Shown: piece by piece, positions 23,943 to 33,115 of the stretch
Layout: each line of letters opens with the position of its first letter
How positions within the stretch are numbered: position 1 is the stretch's first letter
Assembly (NCBI GenBank): GCA_039908105.1
Contig: JAMOBI010000002.1
Coordinates: forward strand, 3,357 to 67,356
DNA: 64,000 bases
Direction: 5' to 3'
DNA from: Magnetaquiglobus sp039908105
GTDB lineage: Bacteria > Pseudomonadota > Magnetococcia > Magnetococcales > Magnetaquicoccaceae
The notes under the pieces: generated by a model
The model's database searches: none
Told to the model about the DNA's origin: nothing
The model's input: only the letters and a program-made list of their open reading frames with translations
Translations under genes and position numbers: made by a program

Positions 23943-25258
23943 ACAAAGGGCTGTATATCAAGAATTACGGCTGCCAGATGAACGTCCATGATGCAACGCG
24001 CATGGCGCGGCTGCTCCACGACTCGATGGGCTATGAGAGTGTCGAGGAGCCGGAGGCCGCTGATCTGATCATCCTCAATACCTGCCATATTCGTGAGAAG
24101 GCGGCGGAGAAGCTTTTCTCCGAACTCGGACGGCTGCGCAAATCGGTGGCCGGACGCGACGTGATCTTCGCGGTCGGTGGCTGCGTCGGTCAGGCCGAGG
24201 GGGAGAATGTCTTCAAACGCGCTCCGTTCGTGCAGCTGGTCTTTGGTCCGCAGAACTACCACCGTCTGCCGGAGATGCTCACCCGTCTTAAACAGCAGGG
24301 CGGACGGATCGGTGATTATGAGGAGGCGGTGGATGCCAAGTTCGATGCCCTGCCGGCCATTACCGCACCCGGATCGATCTCCTCGGTGGTGGTGCAGGAG
24401 GGGTGCGACCGTTTCTGCACCTACTGCGTGGTGCCGTTCACGCGCGGGCGGGAGTGGAGCCGCCCGGTTCGGGCGATCCTGGAGGAGATTGCCGGACTGG
24501 TGGCCGGGGGTGCCAAGGAGATTCATCTGCTCGGTCAGAACGTCAACGCCTACCGGGGTGTGGACGAAGATGGGGTTCGATATGATTTGGCGTTGTTGAT
24601 CCGGCGGGTGGCGTTGCTTGCCGGTGTCGAGCGGATCCGCTTCGTCACCTCCCATCCGGCGGACATGAACGACGATCTGGTGGAGATTTTCTCTCAGGTG
24701 GAGGGCCTCTGTCCCTATCTGCATTTGCCGATTCAGAGCGGTTCGGACCGGATTTTGCAGCGCATGGAGCGCGGCCACACCGCAGCCGAGTATCTGGGCT
24801 GGATCGACAAGCTCCGCCAAGCGGCACCCGACATCGCCCTGGCCTCGGATTTCATCGTCGGGTTCCCGGGCGAAAGCGAAGCCGATTTTCAACAGACCCT
24901 GGATCTGGCCGAACGGGTCGCTTTTGATCACGCCTATTCGTTCATCTTTTCCGCCCGTCCGGGCACCGTGGCTGCCGGCATGGAGGGGATGGTGCCGCTC
25001 GTTGTGGCCCAGGAGCGTCTGGCCCGGTTGCAGGAGCGGCTCGGGGCTGCGCAGCTGAAAAACAACCAGGCCCGCGTCGGCTGCGAGGAGTCGGTGCTGG
25101 TCGAAGGGCCATCCAAACGCGACGGCGGGGTATTGACCGGTCGCACCGTACACAACCGTACCGTCAACTTTTCCGGCGATGCCGCGCTGATCGGCCAGAT
25201 CGTCCGCGTACAGGTCACCGAGGGGCTGGCCAACTCCTTGCGAGGACGGTTGATCTGA
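23939..25258 (+). CDS. miaB: tRNA-2-methylthio-N6-dimethylallyladenosine synthase MiaB
   Basis: Radical-SAM methylthiotransferase modifying A37 of tRNAs, 439 residues from a TTG start that overlaps the coaD stop. The N-terminal MTTase domain has YIKNYGCQMN, LNTCHIREKA and AVGGCVGQ (three cluster cysteines). The radical-SAM motif CDRFCTYC is near residue 155. A TRAM domain forms the C-terminus (VLVEGPSKRDGG...GRTVHNRTVNF). A longer frame running back through coaD is rejected. Confidence 0.96.
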   Translation: MNKGLYIKNYGCQMNVHDATRMARLLHDSMGYESVEEPEAADLIILNTCHIREKAAEKLFSELGRLRKSVAGRDVIFAVGGCVGQAEGENVFKRAPFVQLVFGPQNYHRLPEMLTRLKQQGGRIGDYEEAVDAKFDALPAITAPGSISSVVVQEGCDRFCTYCVVPFTRGREWSRPVRAILEEIAGLVAGGAKEIHLLGQNVNAYRGVDEDGVRYDLALLIRRVALLAGVERIRFVTSHPADMNDDLVEIFSQVEGLCPYLHLPIQSGSDRILQRMERGHTAAEYLGWIDKLRQAAPDIALASDFIVGFPGESEADFQQTLDLAERVAFDHAYSFIFSARPGTVAAGMEGMVPLVVAQERLARLQERLGAAQLKNNQARVGCEESVLVEGPSKRDGGVLTGRTVHNRTVNFSGDAALIGQIVRVQVTEGLANSLRGRLI

Positions 25259-26362
25259 ATGTCCAACCCCCCCTTTCCCCACCTTGAGACGCATTCATTT
25301 CAGAATCCCATCCATTTGGCTGTCAATGATAGCGCCCTTTTGCGATCGGTGACGATCACCCCTGCCGGGGATGAGACGGAAGCAGATGGGGCGGGGCTGA
25401 TCTTCATCTTTGCGGATAACCGGTTGGTGGCGCAGTTGTTCGGCCCCTTTGATGCCCATTTGCATCGGATCGAGGCGCGGCTGGGGGTGGCTTGCTATCC
25501 GGTGGGCAACCGGGTGACCGTGATCGGTTCCGGCGAGCGGCTGGAACAGGTTCAGGGGCTGCTGGTGGGGCTGTACGCTGCGCTCGAACAGGGACAGCGG
25601 GTGGATGATGCGCGCATCGAGGCGACACTCATGGCGTTGGAGCGTCCGGGCGAAGGTGCGAATCCACTGGACGAGGCCTGCGTGCTGCGCACCCCGTTGC
25701 GGGAGATCAGACCCCGCACGCCGCGTCAGGCCGATTACATGGGGGAGCTCGCCCGTCAACATCTGGTCTTTGCGATCGGTCCGGCGGGTACGGGCAAGAC
25801 CTATCTGGCGGTGGCGGCAGCGGTATTGGATTTCATCGAGGGACGGGTGGCGCGCATCATCCTGACCCGTCCGGCAGTCGAGGCCGGGGAGCATCTCGGC
25901 TTTCTGCCCGGTGATCAGCGGGACAAGGTGGATCCTTACCTGCGTCCGTTGTATGATGCGTTGTATGAGATGCTCGGATATGAGAAGGTCGAACGGATGC
26001 TCGGGCGCAATCAGCTGGAGATTGCGCCGCTGGCCTACATGCGCGGTCGCACGCTTTCTGAGGCGGCGATCATTCTGGATGAGGCGCAGAATACCACAAT
26101 CGAGCAGATGAAGATGTTTTTGACCCGTTTGGGCGAAGGATCGCGGGTGGTGGTTTCCGGGGATGTCACGCAGGTGGATCTGCCGGCCAACCGTCGTTCC
26201 GGTCTGGCGCATGCCGTGGAGGTGCTCAAGCGGGTGGAAGGGATCTCCTTTGTCTGGTTCACCCACCGGGATGTGGTACGCCATCCCCTGGTGAAGCGGA
26301 TCGTGCAGGCCTATGAGGAGGCCGCGACCCGGGAAGGCATGGCGGCGGGCAGGTTGTCGTGA
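25259..26362 (+). CDS. phoH: PhoH-like ATPase (YbeZ family)
   Basis: P-loop ATPase/RNase-associated protein of 367 residues, usually co-encoded with YbeY and linked to 16S rRNA maturation and RNA quality control. A KH-like N-terminal region is followed by GPAGTGKTYLAVAAAV (Walker A, near residue 180), LTRPAVEAGEHLGFLPGD, AIILDEAQNTT (Walker B) and SGDVTQVDLP. It begins directly at the miaB stop. Confidence 0.95.
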   Translation: MSNPPFPHLETHSFQNPIHLAVNDSALLRSVTITPAGDETEADGAGLIFIFADNRLVAQLFGPFDAHLHRIEARLGVACYPVGNRVTVIGSGERLEQVQGLLVGLYAALEQGQRVDDARIEATLMALERPGEGANPLDEACVLRTPLREIRPRTPRQADYMGELARQHLVFAIGPAGTGKTYLAVAAAVLDFIEGRVARIILTRPAVEAGEHLGFLPGDQRDKVDPYLRPLYDALYEMLGYEKVERMLGRNQLEIAPLAYMRGRTLSEAAIILDEAQNTTIEQMKMFLTRLGEGSRVVVSGDVTQVDLPANRRSGLAHAVEVLKRVEGISFVWFTHRDVVRHPLVKRIVQAYEEAATREGMAAGRLS

Positions 26363-26384
26363 GCGGGTTGTTTGCGAGGATGCG

Positions 26385-28715
26385 ATGGGATCGGAACGGG
26401 TGAGATTGGTGGATCGTCCGAGGGGTCGGCCAATGGATGGGTTGAATCTGCCATCCTGGACGACGCTGATGGATCTGGGACTGTTTCTTCTGGTCGTGGT
26501 GCTGTTGACGGTGATCTTTTCGCCGGTGATGCTGCGACCCCTGTATCTGCCCGAGGTGGGCGATATCGCCACCCGGGATATCAAGGCGGATCGCGATCTG
26601 TTGGTCGAGGACGCGGAGACCACCAAGAAGCGTCGGGCGGATGCAGCCTCAGCGGCGGTTCCGGTCTATGACTGGGATCCCGGCGTGATGGAGACCGTGG
26701 CGCGACGCATTGGCGAACATTTGAAGTGGCTTGAGGAGTCGCGGGGCGCTGCCGTATCGCGTGGGGATTGGGACAAACTGCGCGACGCCTTCTCCGAACG
26801 CATCGAGGATGTGATCGACGAGAAGAGCTTCGCAGCGCTGGTGGCCTTGCAGGATCTGACCGGCCTTGCCAACGACATCGCCAGCTGGCTTGGCGAGCAT
26901 GCGCAGATTCGCGTGGTCAGTGGTCCGGAGGTGCTCAACGATCTGGCGCACAACCCCTTCGTGATCCACTCCATGGGCGATGAGGAGATCCGCACCTCGG
27001 GGAGCGGTGCCACGGGGTTGATGGATCTGATCGGCATGCGGCGCATGCTGGAAAAATCGGTTGCCGAACGTTTCGCACATCTGCCGGATCAACTGCGCAA
27101 ATGGTTGATGGACCAGATCGGCATCCACATCCGACCCACGCTGGTGCTGAATCTGGCCGAGACCCGGATGCGACGTGATCTGGCGGCAGCCGGCGTGGAT
27201 CCGGTCTTTTATCGGGTGCGGCGCGGCCAGTCGGTGATCCAGGAGGGTGCTGAGGTCACCGCAGCGGCCCGGTTGAAGATCGAAGCCTTGAACCAGACCC
27301 GCTGGACCGGCAAGATGGCTCTGAACATCATGGGGCTGGCCATGGCGTTGATCCTGTTCATGTGGCTCGGACGTCGTTTTCTCGTCACCACCTCCGCCGA
27401 TTTCCCGCGCGACCGCAAGACCCTCTACATTCTCGGCACCATTTTGTTGATCACCTCGCTGCTTTCAAGCCTCATCTTCACCATGGGTCAGGGGTTGGCC
27501 GATTTCTTCGGTTTGCATGTGCGGCTGGCCAACTATCTGCCGATCACGGCACTCGGTTCAGCCATGGCCTCGCTGACCATTGGCGCGCGCGTCGGCATTC
27601 CGGGCGGCGCGATGATGCTGGGGGCGATTTTGTCGTTTCTATCCGCTCTGGAGTCCGAGGGTGGTTTACCAAGCTTTCTTTATTTTATGGTGGGCTCTTT
27701 AGCCGGAGGTGCCAGCCTGCGGGTCTGCCGCAAGCGGTATGATGTGTTGATTTCCGGTTTCTGGATCGGTCTGACCCAGGCTCTGGCCGTGCCGGCGGTG
27801 GAGCTGCTTTCGGATCGCATGCCCTCCCTGGATTGGCTGTATGGTGCCGGAGTTGCCATGACCAGCGGCATGTTGATCGGTTTGTGGGGATTGGCACTGA
27901 TTCCGTTGTTTGAATATCTGTTCGACATCACCACCGATTCGCGTCTTCTGGAGTTGGCCAGCGGCGATCATCCGCTGTTGAAAAGTCTGTCGTTGCGCAG
28001 TCCGGGAACCTATCACCATTCGGTGATGATGGGCAATCTGGCCGAGGCCGCAGCCGAGAGCATCAACGCCAATCCGCTCATGGCGCGCGTCATGGCGCTC
28101 TATCACGATGTCGGCAAGATGAACAAACCGCACTACTTCGTTGAAAACCAGTCAGGCGAAAACCGGCACGATCACCTCTCCCCCTCCATGTCGGTGCGGG
28201 TGATTCAGGGGCATGTCAAGGATGGCGTGGACATGGTGCGCGAGTATAAACTGGGCGGACCGATTTTAGAGGCAGTGACGACCCATCACGGCACCACGTT
28301 GCTGCAATATTTTCACAACCGCGCAGTCAATCAGGCGGCCAAGCGCGGCGAGAAGATCGACGAGGCCGATTTTCGTTACATGGGGCCCAGACCGCACTCC
28401 CGGGAGGGTGGGATTCTGATGCTGGCTGATTCGGTCGAGGCGGCATCGCGCACCTTGAAAAACCCTTCACCCGCGCAGATTCAGGCGTTGGTGGCGCGCA
28501 TCGTGGCAGCCAAGATTGCGGACGGGCAGTTGCAGGAGTGTCGTTTGACCTTGCAGGAGATCGCCCGTATCGAGGAAGCCTTCACCAGGGTATTGACCCT
28601 GGGATTCTATCATCGCCGGATCGAGTATCCGGATCAAGTCAAGAAACGTATGGAAGGAGCACGTCATGTCGGCCACGGTCCTGGTAAACCTCTCCTCTCC
28701 CCTGTGGCCCGCTGA
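26385..28715 (+). CDS. pgpH: 7TM-HD phosphodiesterase, PgpH family
   Basis: Membrane phosphodiesterase of 776 residues whose characterised relatives degrade cyclic di-AMP. An N-terminal anchor helix (LGLFLLVVVLLTVIFSPVML) and an extracytoplasmic 7TMR-HDED domain (about 60-310) are followed by a seven-helix block and a cytoplasmic HD domain. The HD domain shows YHHSVMMGNLAEAAAE, the catalytic pair in LYHDVGKMNKP, and HHGTTLLQYFHN. Start ATG 26385 with AGGA upstream. It overlaps ybeY by 50 nt. No cyclic-di-AMP synthase is in the window. Confidence 0.93.
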   Translation: MGSERVRLVDRPRGRPMDGLNLPSWTTLMDLGLFLLVVVLLTVIFSPVMLRPLYLPEVGDIATRDIKADRDLLVEDAETTKKRRADAASAAVPVYDWDPGVMETVARRIGEHLKWLEESRGAAVSRGDWDKLRDAFSERIEDVIDEKSFAALVALQDLTGLANDIASWLGEHAQIRVVSGPEVLNDLAHNPFVIHSMGDEEIRTSGSGATGLMDLIGMRRMLEKSVAERFAHLPDQLRKWLMDQIGIHIRPTLVLNLAETRMRRDLAAAGVDPVFYRVRRGQSVIQEGAEVTAAARLKIEALNQTRWTGKMALNIMGLAMALILFMWLGRRFLVTTSADFPRDRKTLYILGTILLITSLLSSLIFTMGQGLADFFGLHVRLANYLPITALGSAMASLTIGARVGIPGGAMMLGAILSFLSALESEGGLPSFLYFMVGSLAGGASLRVCRKRYDVLISGFWIGLTQALAVPAVELLSDRMPSLDWLYGAGVAMTSGMLIGLWGLALIPLFEYLFDITTDSRLLELASGDHPLLKSLSLRSPGTYHHSVMMGNLAEAAAESINANPLMARVMALYHDVGKMNKPHYFVENQSGENRHDHLSPSMSVRVIQGHVKDGVDMVREYKLGGPILEAVTTHHGTTLLQYFHNRAVNQAAKRGEKIDEADFRYMGPRPHSREGGILMLADSVEAASRTLKNPSPAQIQALVARIVAAKIADGQLQECRLTLQEIARIEEAFTRVLTLGFYHRRIEYPDQVKKRMEGARHVGHGPGKPLLSPVAR

Positions 28716-29145
28716 GGAGGAGGAGCGGGTCGCACGCGCGGTGCATGCCACGCTCGAGGCCGAAGGGCGCGCTGCCGAAGAGATCGAGGTGGGCGTGCTG
28801 TTGACCGATGACGCCGAATCGCGCAAGATCAATTTGGAGTTTCGCGGTCTGGACCGTCCGGCCAACGTGTTGTCGTTTGCGATGGAGGATGGCGAGGCGT
28901 TCCCGGACTCCGAAGAGGGTGCGCTGTTGCTGGGGGATGTGGTGATTCCCTACGAGACCACGGTGCGCGAGGCTGGTGAGGCCGGGTTGCCGGTTGCTGA
29001 TCGTCTGGTCCATCTGGTGGTGCACGGGGTGTTGCATCTGCTCGGCTATGACCATGAGCGTTCGGAGGCCGAGGCCGAGCGGCAGGAGGCGCGCGAGGTG
29101 GTCATTCTGGCGGGATTGGGGATGGCCAACCCGTATGAGATTTGA
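28666..29145 (+). CDS. ybeY: Endoribonuclease YbeY
   Basis: Metal-dependent endoribonuclease of rRNA processing, 159 residues. The zinc motif HGVLHLLGYDH (H3xH5xH) lies near residue 115, with NVLSFAMEDGE and LGDVVIPYETT preceding it. GGAG is present upstream. It is nested in the end of pgpH and overlaps lnt by 11 nt, so expression is coupled across the run. It is the natural partner of the upstream phoH gene. Confidence 0.97.
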   Translation: MSATVLVNLSSPLWPAEEEERVARAVHATLEAEGRAAEEIEVGVLLTDDAESRKINLEFRGLDRPANVLSFAMEDGEAFPDSEEGALLLGDVVIPYETTVREAGEAGLPVADRLVHLVVHGVLHLLGYDHERSEAEAERQEAREVVILAGLGMANPYEI

Positions 29146-30724
29146 GGCGTTGATCACCCTGTCTCTTGCGCGGTTGCGTCGGCGCACCACGCTCGAATGG
29201 CTGGCAGCCTTATTGGCCGGCATGGTGGCGATGTGGGGCCTGCCGCCCGAGCCTTTGCCGCTCTGGAGCGTGCTGGGGGGTGCCCTCTGGCTGCGCCTGT
29301 TGGATCAGACCCGTCCGTCGCGCGGGGCCTGGCTGGGCTTTGCTTTCGGCCTGGGCCATTTCGCAGTCGGGCTGCTCTGGCTCTGGAGCAGTCTGCACCT
29401 CTACGGCAAAATCCCCGCAGTGGCCACGATTCTGCTGATCCTCCTGCTCGCCGCCATCCTGGCACTCTATCCGGCACTCTTCGGCGCACTCTTCGCAACG
29501 CTTGCCGCCCGACCGTTGTACAAATTGGGGCTCGCCCCGGCGTTGTGGGTGGTCACCGAGTGGCTGCGCGCCCATCTGTTCAGCGGTTTTTTTTGGAATC
29601 CGCTCGGCCAGGCCTGGGATGCCACCCCGGTGCTGTTGCAACTGGCCGATCTGGGCGGGGTCTACCTGCTTTCGGCCTGGACGATCTTTCTGGCCGCCGT
29701 GCTGGCACTGTTGATCCAGTGGGAGAACTGGCGCGAGATGCGCACCATCGCGGTGGCGGTGATTCTGGCGATCGGGGTTGGTGGCGCGGGATACGGCTAC
29801 GGCAGTTGGCGCTGGCAGACGCTGGCCGAGGCGTTGAGCGGCGCGGATACCGGCAAGGAACTGCGCGTGGCACTCATCCAGGGAAACATTGCCCAGGAGC
29901 TGAAATGGGCGCCGGAGCGACAAAAGGAGTGGTTGAATCGCTATCTCGATCTGACCGCCGGGCTTGAACAGAGTGTGGACCTGGTGGTCTGGCCCGAAAC
30001 GGCAGCAGCCTTTTTCCTCCAGGCAGCCCCCAAGGAGTTGGAGAAAATCGTCGCGGTCAGTCGCGGGGTGGATGCGCCGATTTTGACCGGTGCGCCGATG
30101 GCCAACCGGGACGAGAAGCGCGAGTGGCGCTATTTCAACAGTATGGTGATGATCGGTTCTGAGGAGCGCGGGGATTTCGATTACCGCTACGACAAACATC
30201 ACCTGGTGCCATTCGGCGAGTACATCCCGTTGCGCGGCCTGGTGCCCGATTCGGTGCACAAGTTGACCCACGGCAGCAAGGATTTCACCTCCGGTCCGGG
30301 GCCGGAGCTGTTGTTGTGGGAGCATGGGCACATCGGCCCGTTGATCTGCTACGAGGTGATTTTTCCGGACGAGGTGCGCGCCTTGACCTCCCAGGGGGCG
30401 AGTTGGCTGATCAATCTGACCAACGACGGCTGGTTCGGCGAGTCGGCCAAGCCGCAGCATTTGGCCATGGCGCGCATGCGCGCGGTGGAGAACCGTCTGC
30501 CGATGATCCGCGTGGCCAATTCCGGGATTTCGGCGGTGTTCGATCCCTTGGGGCGTGAGGTGGCACGCATCCCCTCCAACGAGCAGGGGGCCATCGTGGT
30601 CACGCTCACCTCCGGCACGGGCGGCAGTTTCTGGAGCCGCAACGGCGCCTATGCGATCGACTATTGGAGCGGGGTTTGTCTGCTGTTCGGTCTGCTGAGT
30701 TTCTGGCAAAGAAAAAGATTTTGA
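29135..30724 (+). CDS. lnt: Apolipoprotein N-acyltransferase Lnt
   Basis: Inner-membrane enzyme that adds the third acyl chain to lipoproteins, 529 residues. Several N-terminal helices precede a periplasmic nitrilase-type domain. Its catalytic Glu lies in VVWPETAAAF, the Lys follows near DKHHLVPFGEYIP, and the Cys is in PLICYEVIFPD. A final C-terminal helix is present. It ends the rsmD-to-lnt run. A compact terminator repeat begins 10 nt after the stop. Confidence 0.95.
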   Translation: MRFEALITLSLARLRRRTTLEWLAALLAGMVAMWGLPPEPLPLWSVLGGALWLRLLDQTRPSRGAWLGFAFGLGHFAVGLLWLWSSLHLYGKIPAVATILLILLLAAILALYPALFGALFATLAARPLYKLGLAPALWVVTEWLRAHLFSGFFWNPLGQAWDATPVLLQLADLGGVYLLSAWTIFLAAVLALLIQWENWREMRTIAVAVILAIGVGGAGYGYGSWRWQTLAEALSGADTGKELRVALIQGNIAQELKWAPERQKEWLNRYLDLTAGLEQSVDLVVWPETAAAFFLQAAPKELEKIVAVSRGVDAPILTGAPMANRDEKREWRYFNSMVMIGSEERGDFDYRYDKHHLVPFGEYIPLRGLVPDSVHKLTHGSKDFTSGPGPELLLWEHGHIGPLICYEVIFPDEVRALTSQGASWLINLTNDGWFGESAKPQHLAMARMRAVENRLPMIRVANSGISAVFDPLGREVARIPSNEQGAIVVTLTSGTGGSFWSRNGAYAIDYWSGVCLLFGLLSFWQRKRF

Positions 30725-30733
30725 TTGACTGAA

Positions 30734-30861
30734 GCGCACCCGGCTTGGAATGTGTTTTTTTTATTGGTTAAAAAAAAGAGAGGGTCTTGGAGAGGAATCT
30801 CCCAGACCCTCTCTTTTTTTTCACCAGAAAAAACTACATATCAAAAACTGGGCGCGGTATA
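30734..30861. repeat. Dispersed repeat copy 6 (compact form)
   Basis: Outer end GCGCACCCGGCTTGGAATGT, terminator module, then a right end AACTGGGCGCGGTATA. Only the terminator module is present, as in copy 3. It sits directly after the lnt stop. Confidence 0.85.
30770..30822. terminator. Bidirectional intrinsic terminator inside repeat copy 6
   Basis: GAGAGGGTCTTGGAGA pairs with TCTCCCAGACCCTCTC with one bulge, flanked by A8 and T8. It is placed to end the rsmD-lnt transcript. Confidence 0.82.
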
Positions 30862-30972
30862 GGTTGAATGGTCGTTTGACCGATTTCCTGAGGGGTTGAA
30901 CCCTCGCCTATCCGGCGAGGGCGAGTTTGTTCCGTGTGCCAAGGGCAGACTCCACTCTCTCCCCTTCAGTTG

Positions 30973-31284
30973 TTATGGCGCCAGGCTGATGCCACTGATC
31001 CGGTAGCTTTTGTCCGGCTGTTGCTTCAACGTGAATTTAACCGGCTTGCCTGGCTGCAAGGATTTCAGATCCACATTGGGAGTCACCTGAAAGTCCATGG
31101 TCATGGCTGGCCATTTCAACGCCGCGATCGGCCCGTGATCGATGTTTACCACCCGTTTGGTTGCATCCACGGTATTTAAACGCCCTTCACCGGTGACATC
31201 CGTGTTTGACTGGGCCGCCATGGCCGCGCCCGACAGGGTGATACTTAATATCATTGTCATTAACCAATATACAGCTCTTCTCAT
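30973..31284 (-). CDS. CusF-like periplasmic copper-binding protein
   Basis: The protein has 103 residues from ATG 31284 (AAGGAG 10 nt upstream), with signal peptide RRAVYWLMTMILSITLSG...AMAA. The CusF beta-barrel signature is clear: GEGRLNTVDATKRVVNIDHGPIAALKWPAMTMDF in two parts, containing the His, Trp and two Met residues that bind Cu(I)/Ag(I). No CusABC efflux genes are adjacent, so it may serve as a stand-alone copper chaperone. Confidence 0.88.
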   Translation of the reverse strand: MRRAVYWLMTMILSITLSGAAMAAQSNTDVTGEGRLNTVDATKRVVNIDHGPIAALKWPAMTMDFQVTPNVDLKSLQPGKPVKFTLKQQPDKSYRISGISLAP

Positions 31285-31513
31285 CTTGAATAAACTCCTT
31301 ATGTTGCGCGACAAGCAAGATAGGGGATGGTAAGGCCAATCAGTTTATCCGAGGTGGCCATTTCCGGCAATCACCCGCCGAAAAAATTGCATCGTTTGTC
31401 CATAAGGCGTTCGTGGCGGATTGCATGGATTGCGAATTTGCTCTATGGTGCCAGAAAAGCGATTGTTGTCGTCGTTGGATCCACACTCTTCACCAGACGA
31501 GGTTCATTCGCAC

Positions 31514-31996
31514 ATGTCGCGGTCGTATTTTTTGTCGCTTATCGTTCTGGTCACGCTGATGACTGGATCTTCCGCAACCGGATGGGCGGCGCTCGATCCC
31601 GGGGAACCCCCTGGTCACAACAAACCGGTCTCCGGCATCTCCTTGAACAACGGCAAACTTTGGCAGACCGATGCCGCCTTGCGCAAGGGCATGGAGGCGA
31701 TTCAACGCGACATGAGCGAAGCTCTGCCGCGCATTCATGCCGGCACCTACACGGCCAAACACTACGCACAGCTTTCCAAAAAGATCCGCGCACATCTGAG
31801 TATCATTACCAAAAATTGTAAGCTTAAACCGGATGCCGATTTGCAACTCCATCGGATTTTGATTGAGATCTCTCAGGGTGCCGACTCCCTGGAGGCCAGT
31901 CAAGGCCAATCCTCTGGCGCGGCGATCATTGTGCACGCCTTGGATCTTTATGGACGTCACTTCGAGCACGCGGGTTGGAAATCCCTCACGCATTAA
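31514..31996 (+). CDS. Exported helical protein (DnrO-like)
   Basis: The protein has 160 residues from ATG 31514 with signal peptide SYFLSLIVLVTLMTGSSATG. The mature part has ISLNNGKLWQTDAALRKGM, ALPRIHAGTYTAKHY and LHRILIEISQGADSL, a pattern I associate with small periplasmic helical bundles annotated as DnrO-like. A single cysteine and several His residues could bind metal. Function unknown; proximity to the CusF-like gene hints at a metal-related role. Confidence 0.6.
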   Translation: MSRSYFLSLIVLVTLMTGSSATGWAALDPGEPPGHNKPVSGISLNNGKLWQTDAALRKGMEAIQRDMSEALPRIHAGTYTAKHYAQLSKKIRAHLSIITKNCKLKPDADLQLHRILIEISQGADSLEASQGQSSGAAIIVHALDLYGRHFEHAGWKSLTH

Positions 31997-32102
31997 GTGG
32001 CAATTAAAGATGGTATAATTGTTGCTTTAAAGGCCTCTATTCGTCCTGAACATGGCCATCCGTTGACGATGCGCCCTGGTTTCTTTGCGAATGGAGCAAC
32101 CC

Positions 32103-32924
32103 ATGATCACGATGCCAACGAATATACTCACTCAAGCCAGCTTAACACTTTTGTTCGCCATGACCGTGGGATTGTCCGGCTGCATCAACTTCGGCGCCTC
32201 GACGCGGGCTGGTTTGCAATCCTACGACGTCACGTTTGAAAGTGATGAATACCTGCCCGTGGAAAAGCGTGCAGCGCGTGGTACATCTGCCGAGGCGCTC
32301 ACCTTGGAGAGGAATCCTCGCAAGGTGCAACAGGTGGTGGAAATCTACAACGAATCGGTACGCACACGGTTGAAGAGAGATTTCAAGCTGGCTGGTCTCC
32401 CTTACCCTTCGTCACGCTTGGCTCTGCTCGGTTTCAAGAAAGAGCGCCGTCTGGAGTTGTGGGGTGCGGATGCTTCGGGGCCCATGAAATTCATCAAGAG
32501 TTACCCCTTCACCGCCTTCAGTGGTGAACTGGGTCCAAAGCGGCGTCAGGGCGACAAACAGATTCCCGAGGGGATTTATCGGATCACTTTTTTGAATCCC
32601 AACAGCAACTATCATCTCTCAATGAAACTCGATTATCCCAACGAGTTCGACCGCGCGATGGCTGATTCGGAGCGTCGCGGACAACTCGGCGGGGATATCT
32701 TCATCCACGGCGATAGCGAGTCGGTGGGCTGCATCGCGTTGGGCGATCGGGCCATCGAGGAGTTGTTTGTACTCACCGCTTGGGCTGGCATGGAGAACGT
32801 TCAGGTGATCGTCGCCCCTTATGATTTACGCCGTGACAAGGAGATTCGTCCCCAGAATCGCATTCCCTGGACCCGGGAACTCTACGCGAATTTGCAGAAT
32901 TCGCTCGCGGCATTCCGCGAGTAA
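32103..32924 (+). CDS. Lipoprotein L,D-transpeptidase (YkuD family)
   Basis: Periplasmic peptidoglycan-modifying enzyme of 273 residues from ATG 32103 (GGAG 7 nt upstream). The N-terminus has a lipoprotein signal ending TVGLSGC. The YkuD domain contains IPEGIYRITFLNPNS and the catalytic FIHGDSESVGCIALG (His and Cys). The TAA stop is the first triplet of dispersed repeat copy 7. The family forms 3-3 cross-links or attaches outer-membrane proteins; which applies here is not visible. Confidence 0.88.
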   Translation: MITMPTNILTQASLTLLFAMTVGLSGCINFGASTRAGLQSYDVTFESDEYLPVEKRAARGTSAEALTLERNPRKVQQVVEIYNESVRTRLKRDFKLAGLPYPSSRLALLGFKKERRLELWGADASGPMKFIKSYPFTAFSGELGPKRRQGDKQIPEGIYRITFLNPNSNYHLSMKLDYPNEFDRAMADSERRGQLGGDIFIHGDSESVGCIALGDRAIEELFVLTAWAGMENVQVIVAPYDLRRDKEIRPQNRIPWTRELYANLQNSLAAFRE

Positions 32925-33020
32925 ACCGCACCCGGTTTGGGCTGGGTGCGGTTTAAGCGGTTTTTTTGCGAAAAAAGCGCGGCGCGCGGCCTTGCGGAAA
33001 AAGACACTTTTCAAATGGGT
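32922..33020 (+). repeat. Dispersed repeat copy 7 (collapsed)
   Basis: TAAACCGCACCCGGTTTGGG is followed at once by CTGGGTGCGGTTTAA, so both outer ends meet with no terminator module. A second segment (GGTTTTTTTGCGAAAAAAGC, GGCGCGCGGCCTTGCGG) from the distal half of the long form follows. The first triplet is the stop codon of the L,D-transpeptidase. Confidence 0.75.
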
Positions 33021-33061
33021 GGAAAAAGAATAGGGGCCAAGAGTCGATCCCCCTTGGCCCC
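33020..33061 (-). terminator. Terminator for the minus-strand MSHA operon
   Basis: GGGGCCAAG (33033-33041) pairs with CTTGGCCCC (33053-33061). Read on the minus strand it is followed by TATTCTTTTTCC, a T-rich tail. It lies 55 nt beyond the stop of the last pilus gene. Confidence 0.65.
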
Positions 33062-33115
33062 CCATTGACATGGCCTGGTCAGGGCAGGGGATCACTCACC
33101 CCGCCCCATCAAAAC

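Noticed and set aside
23456..25294. 612-codon minus-strand frame opposite coaD and miaB
   Set aside because: Overlaps two certain genes and contains no family motif.
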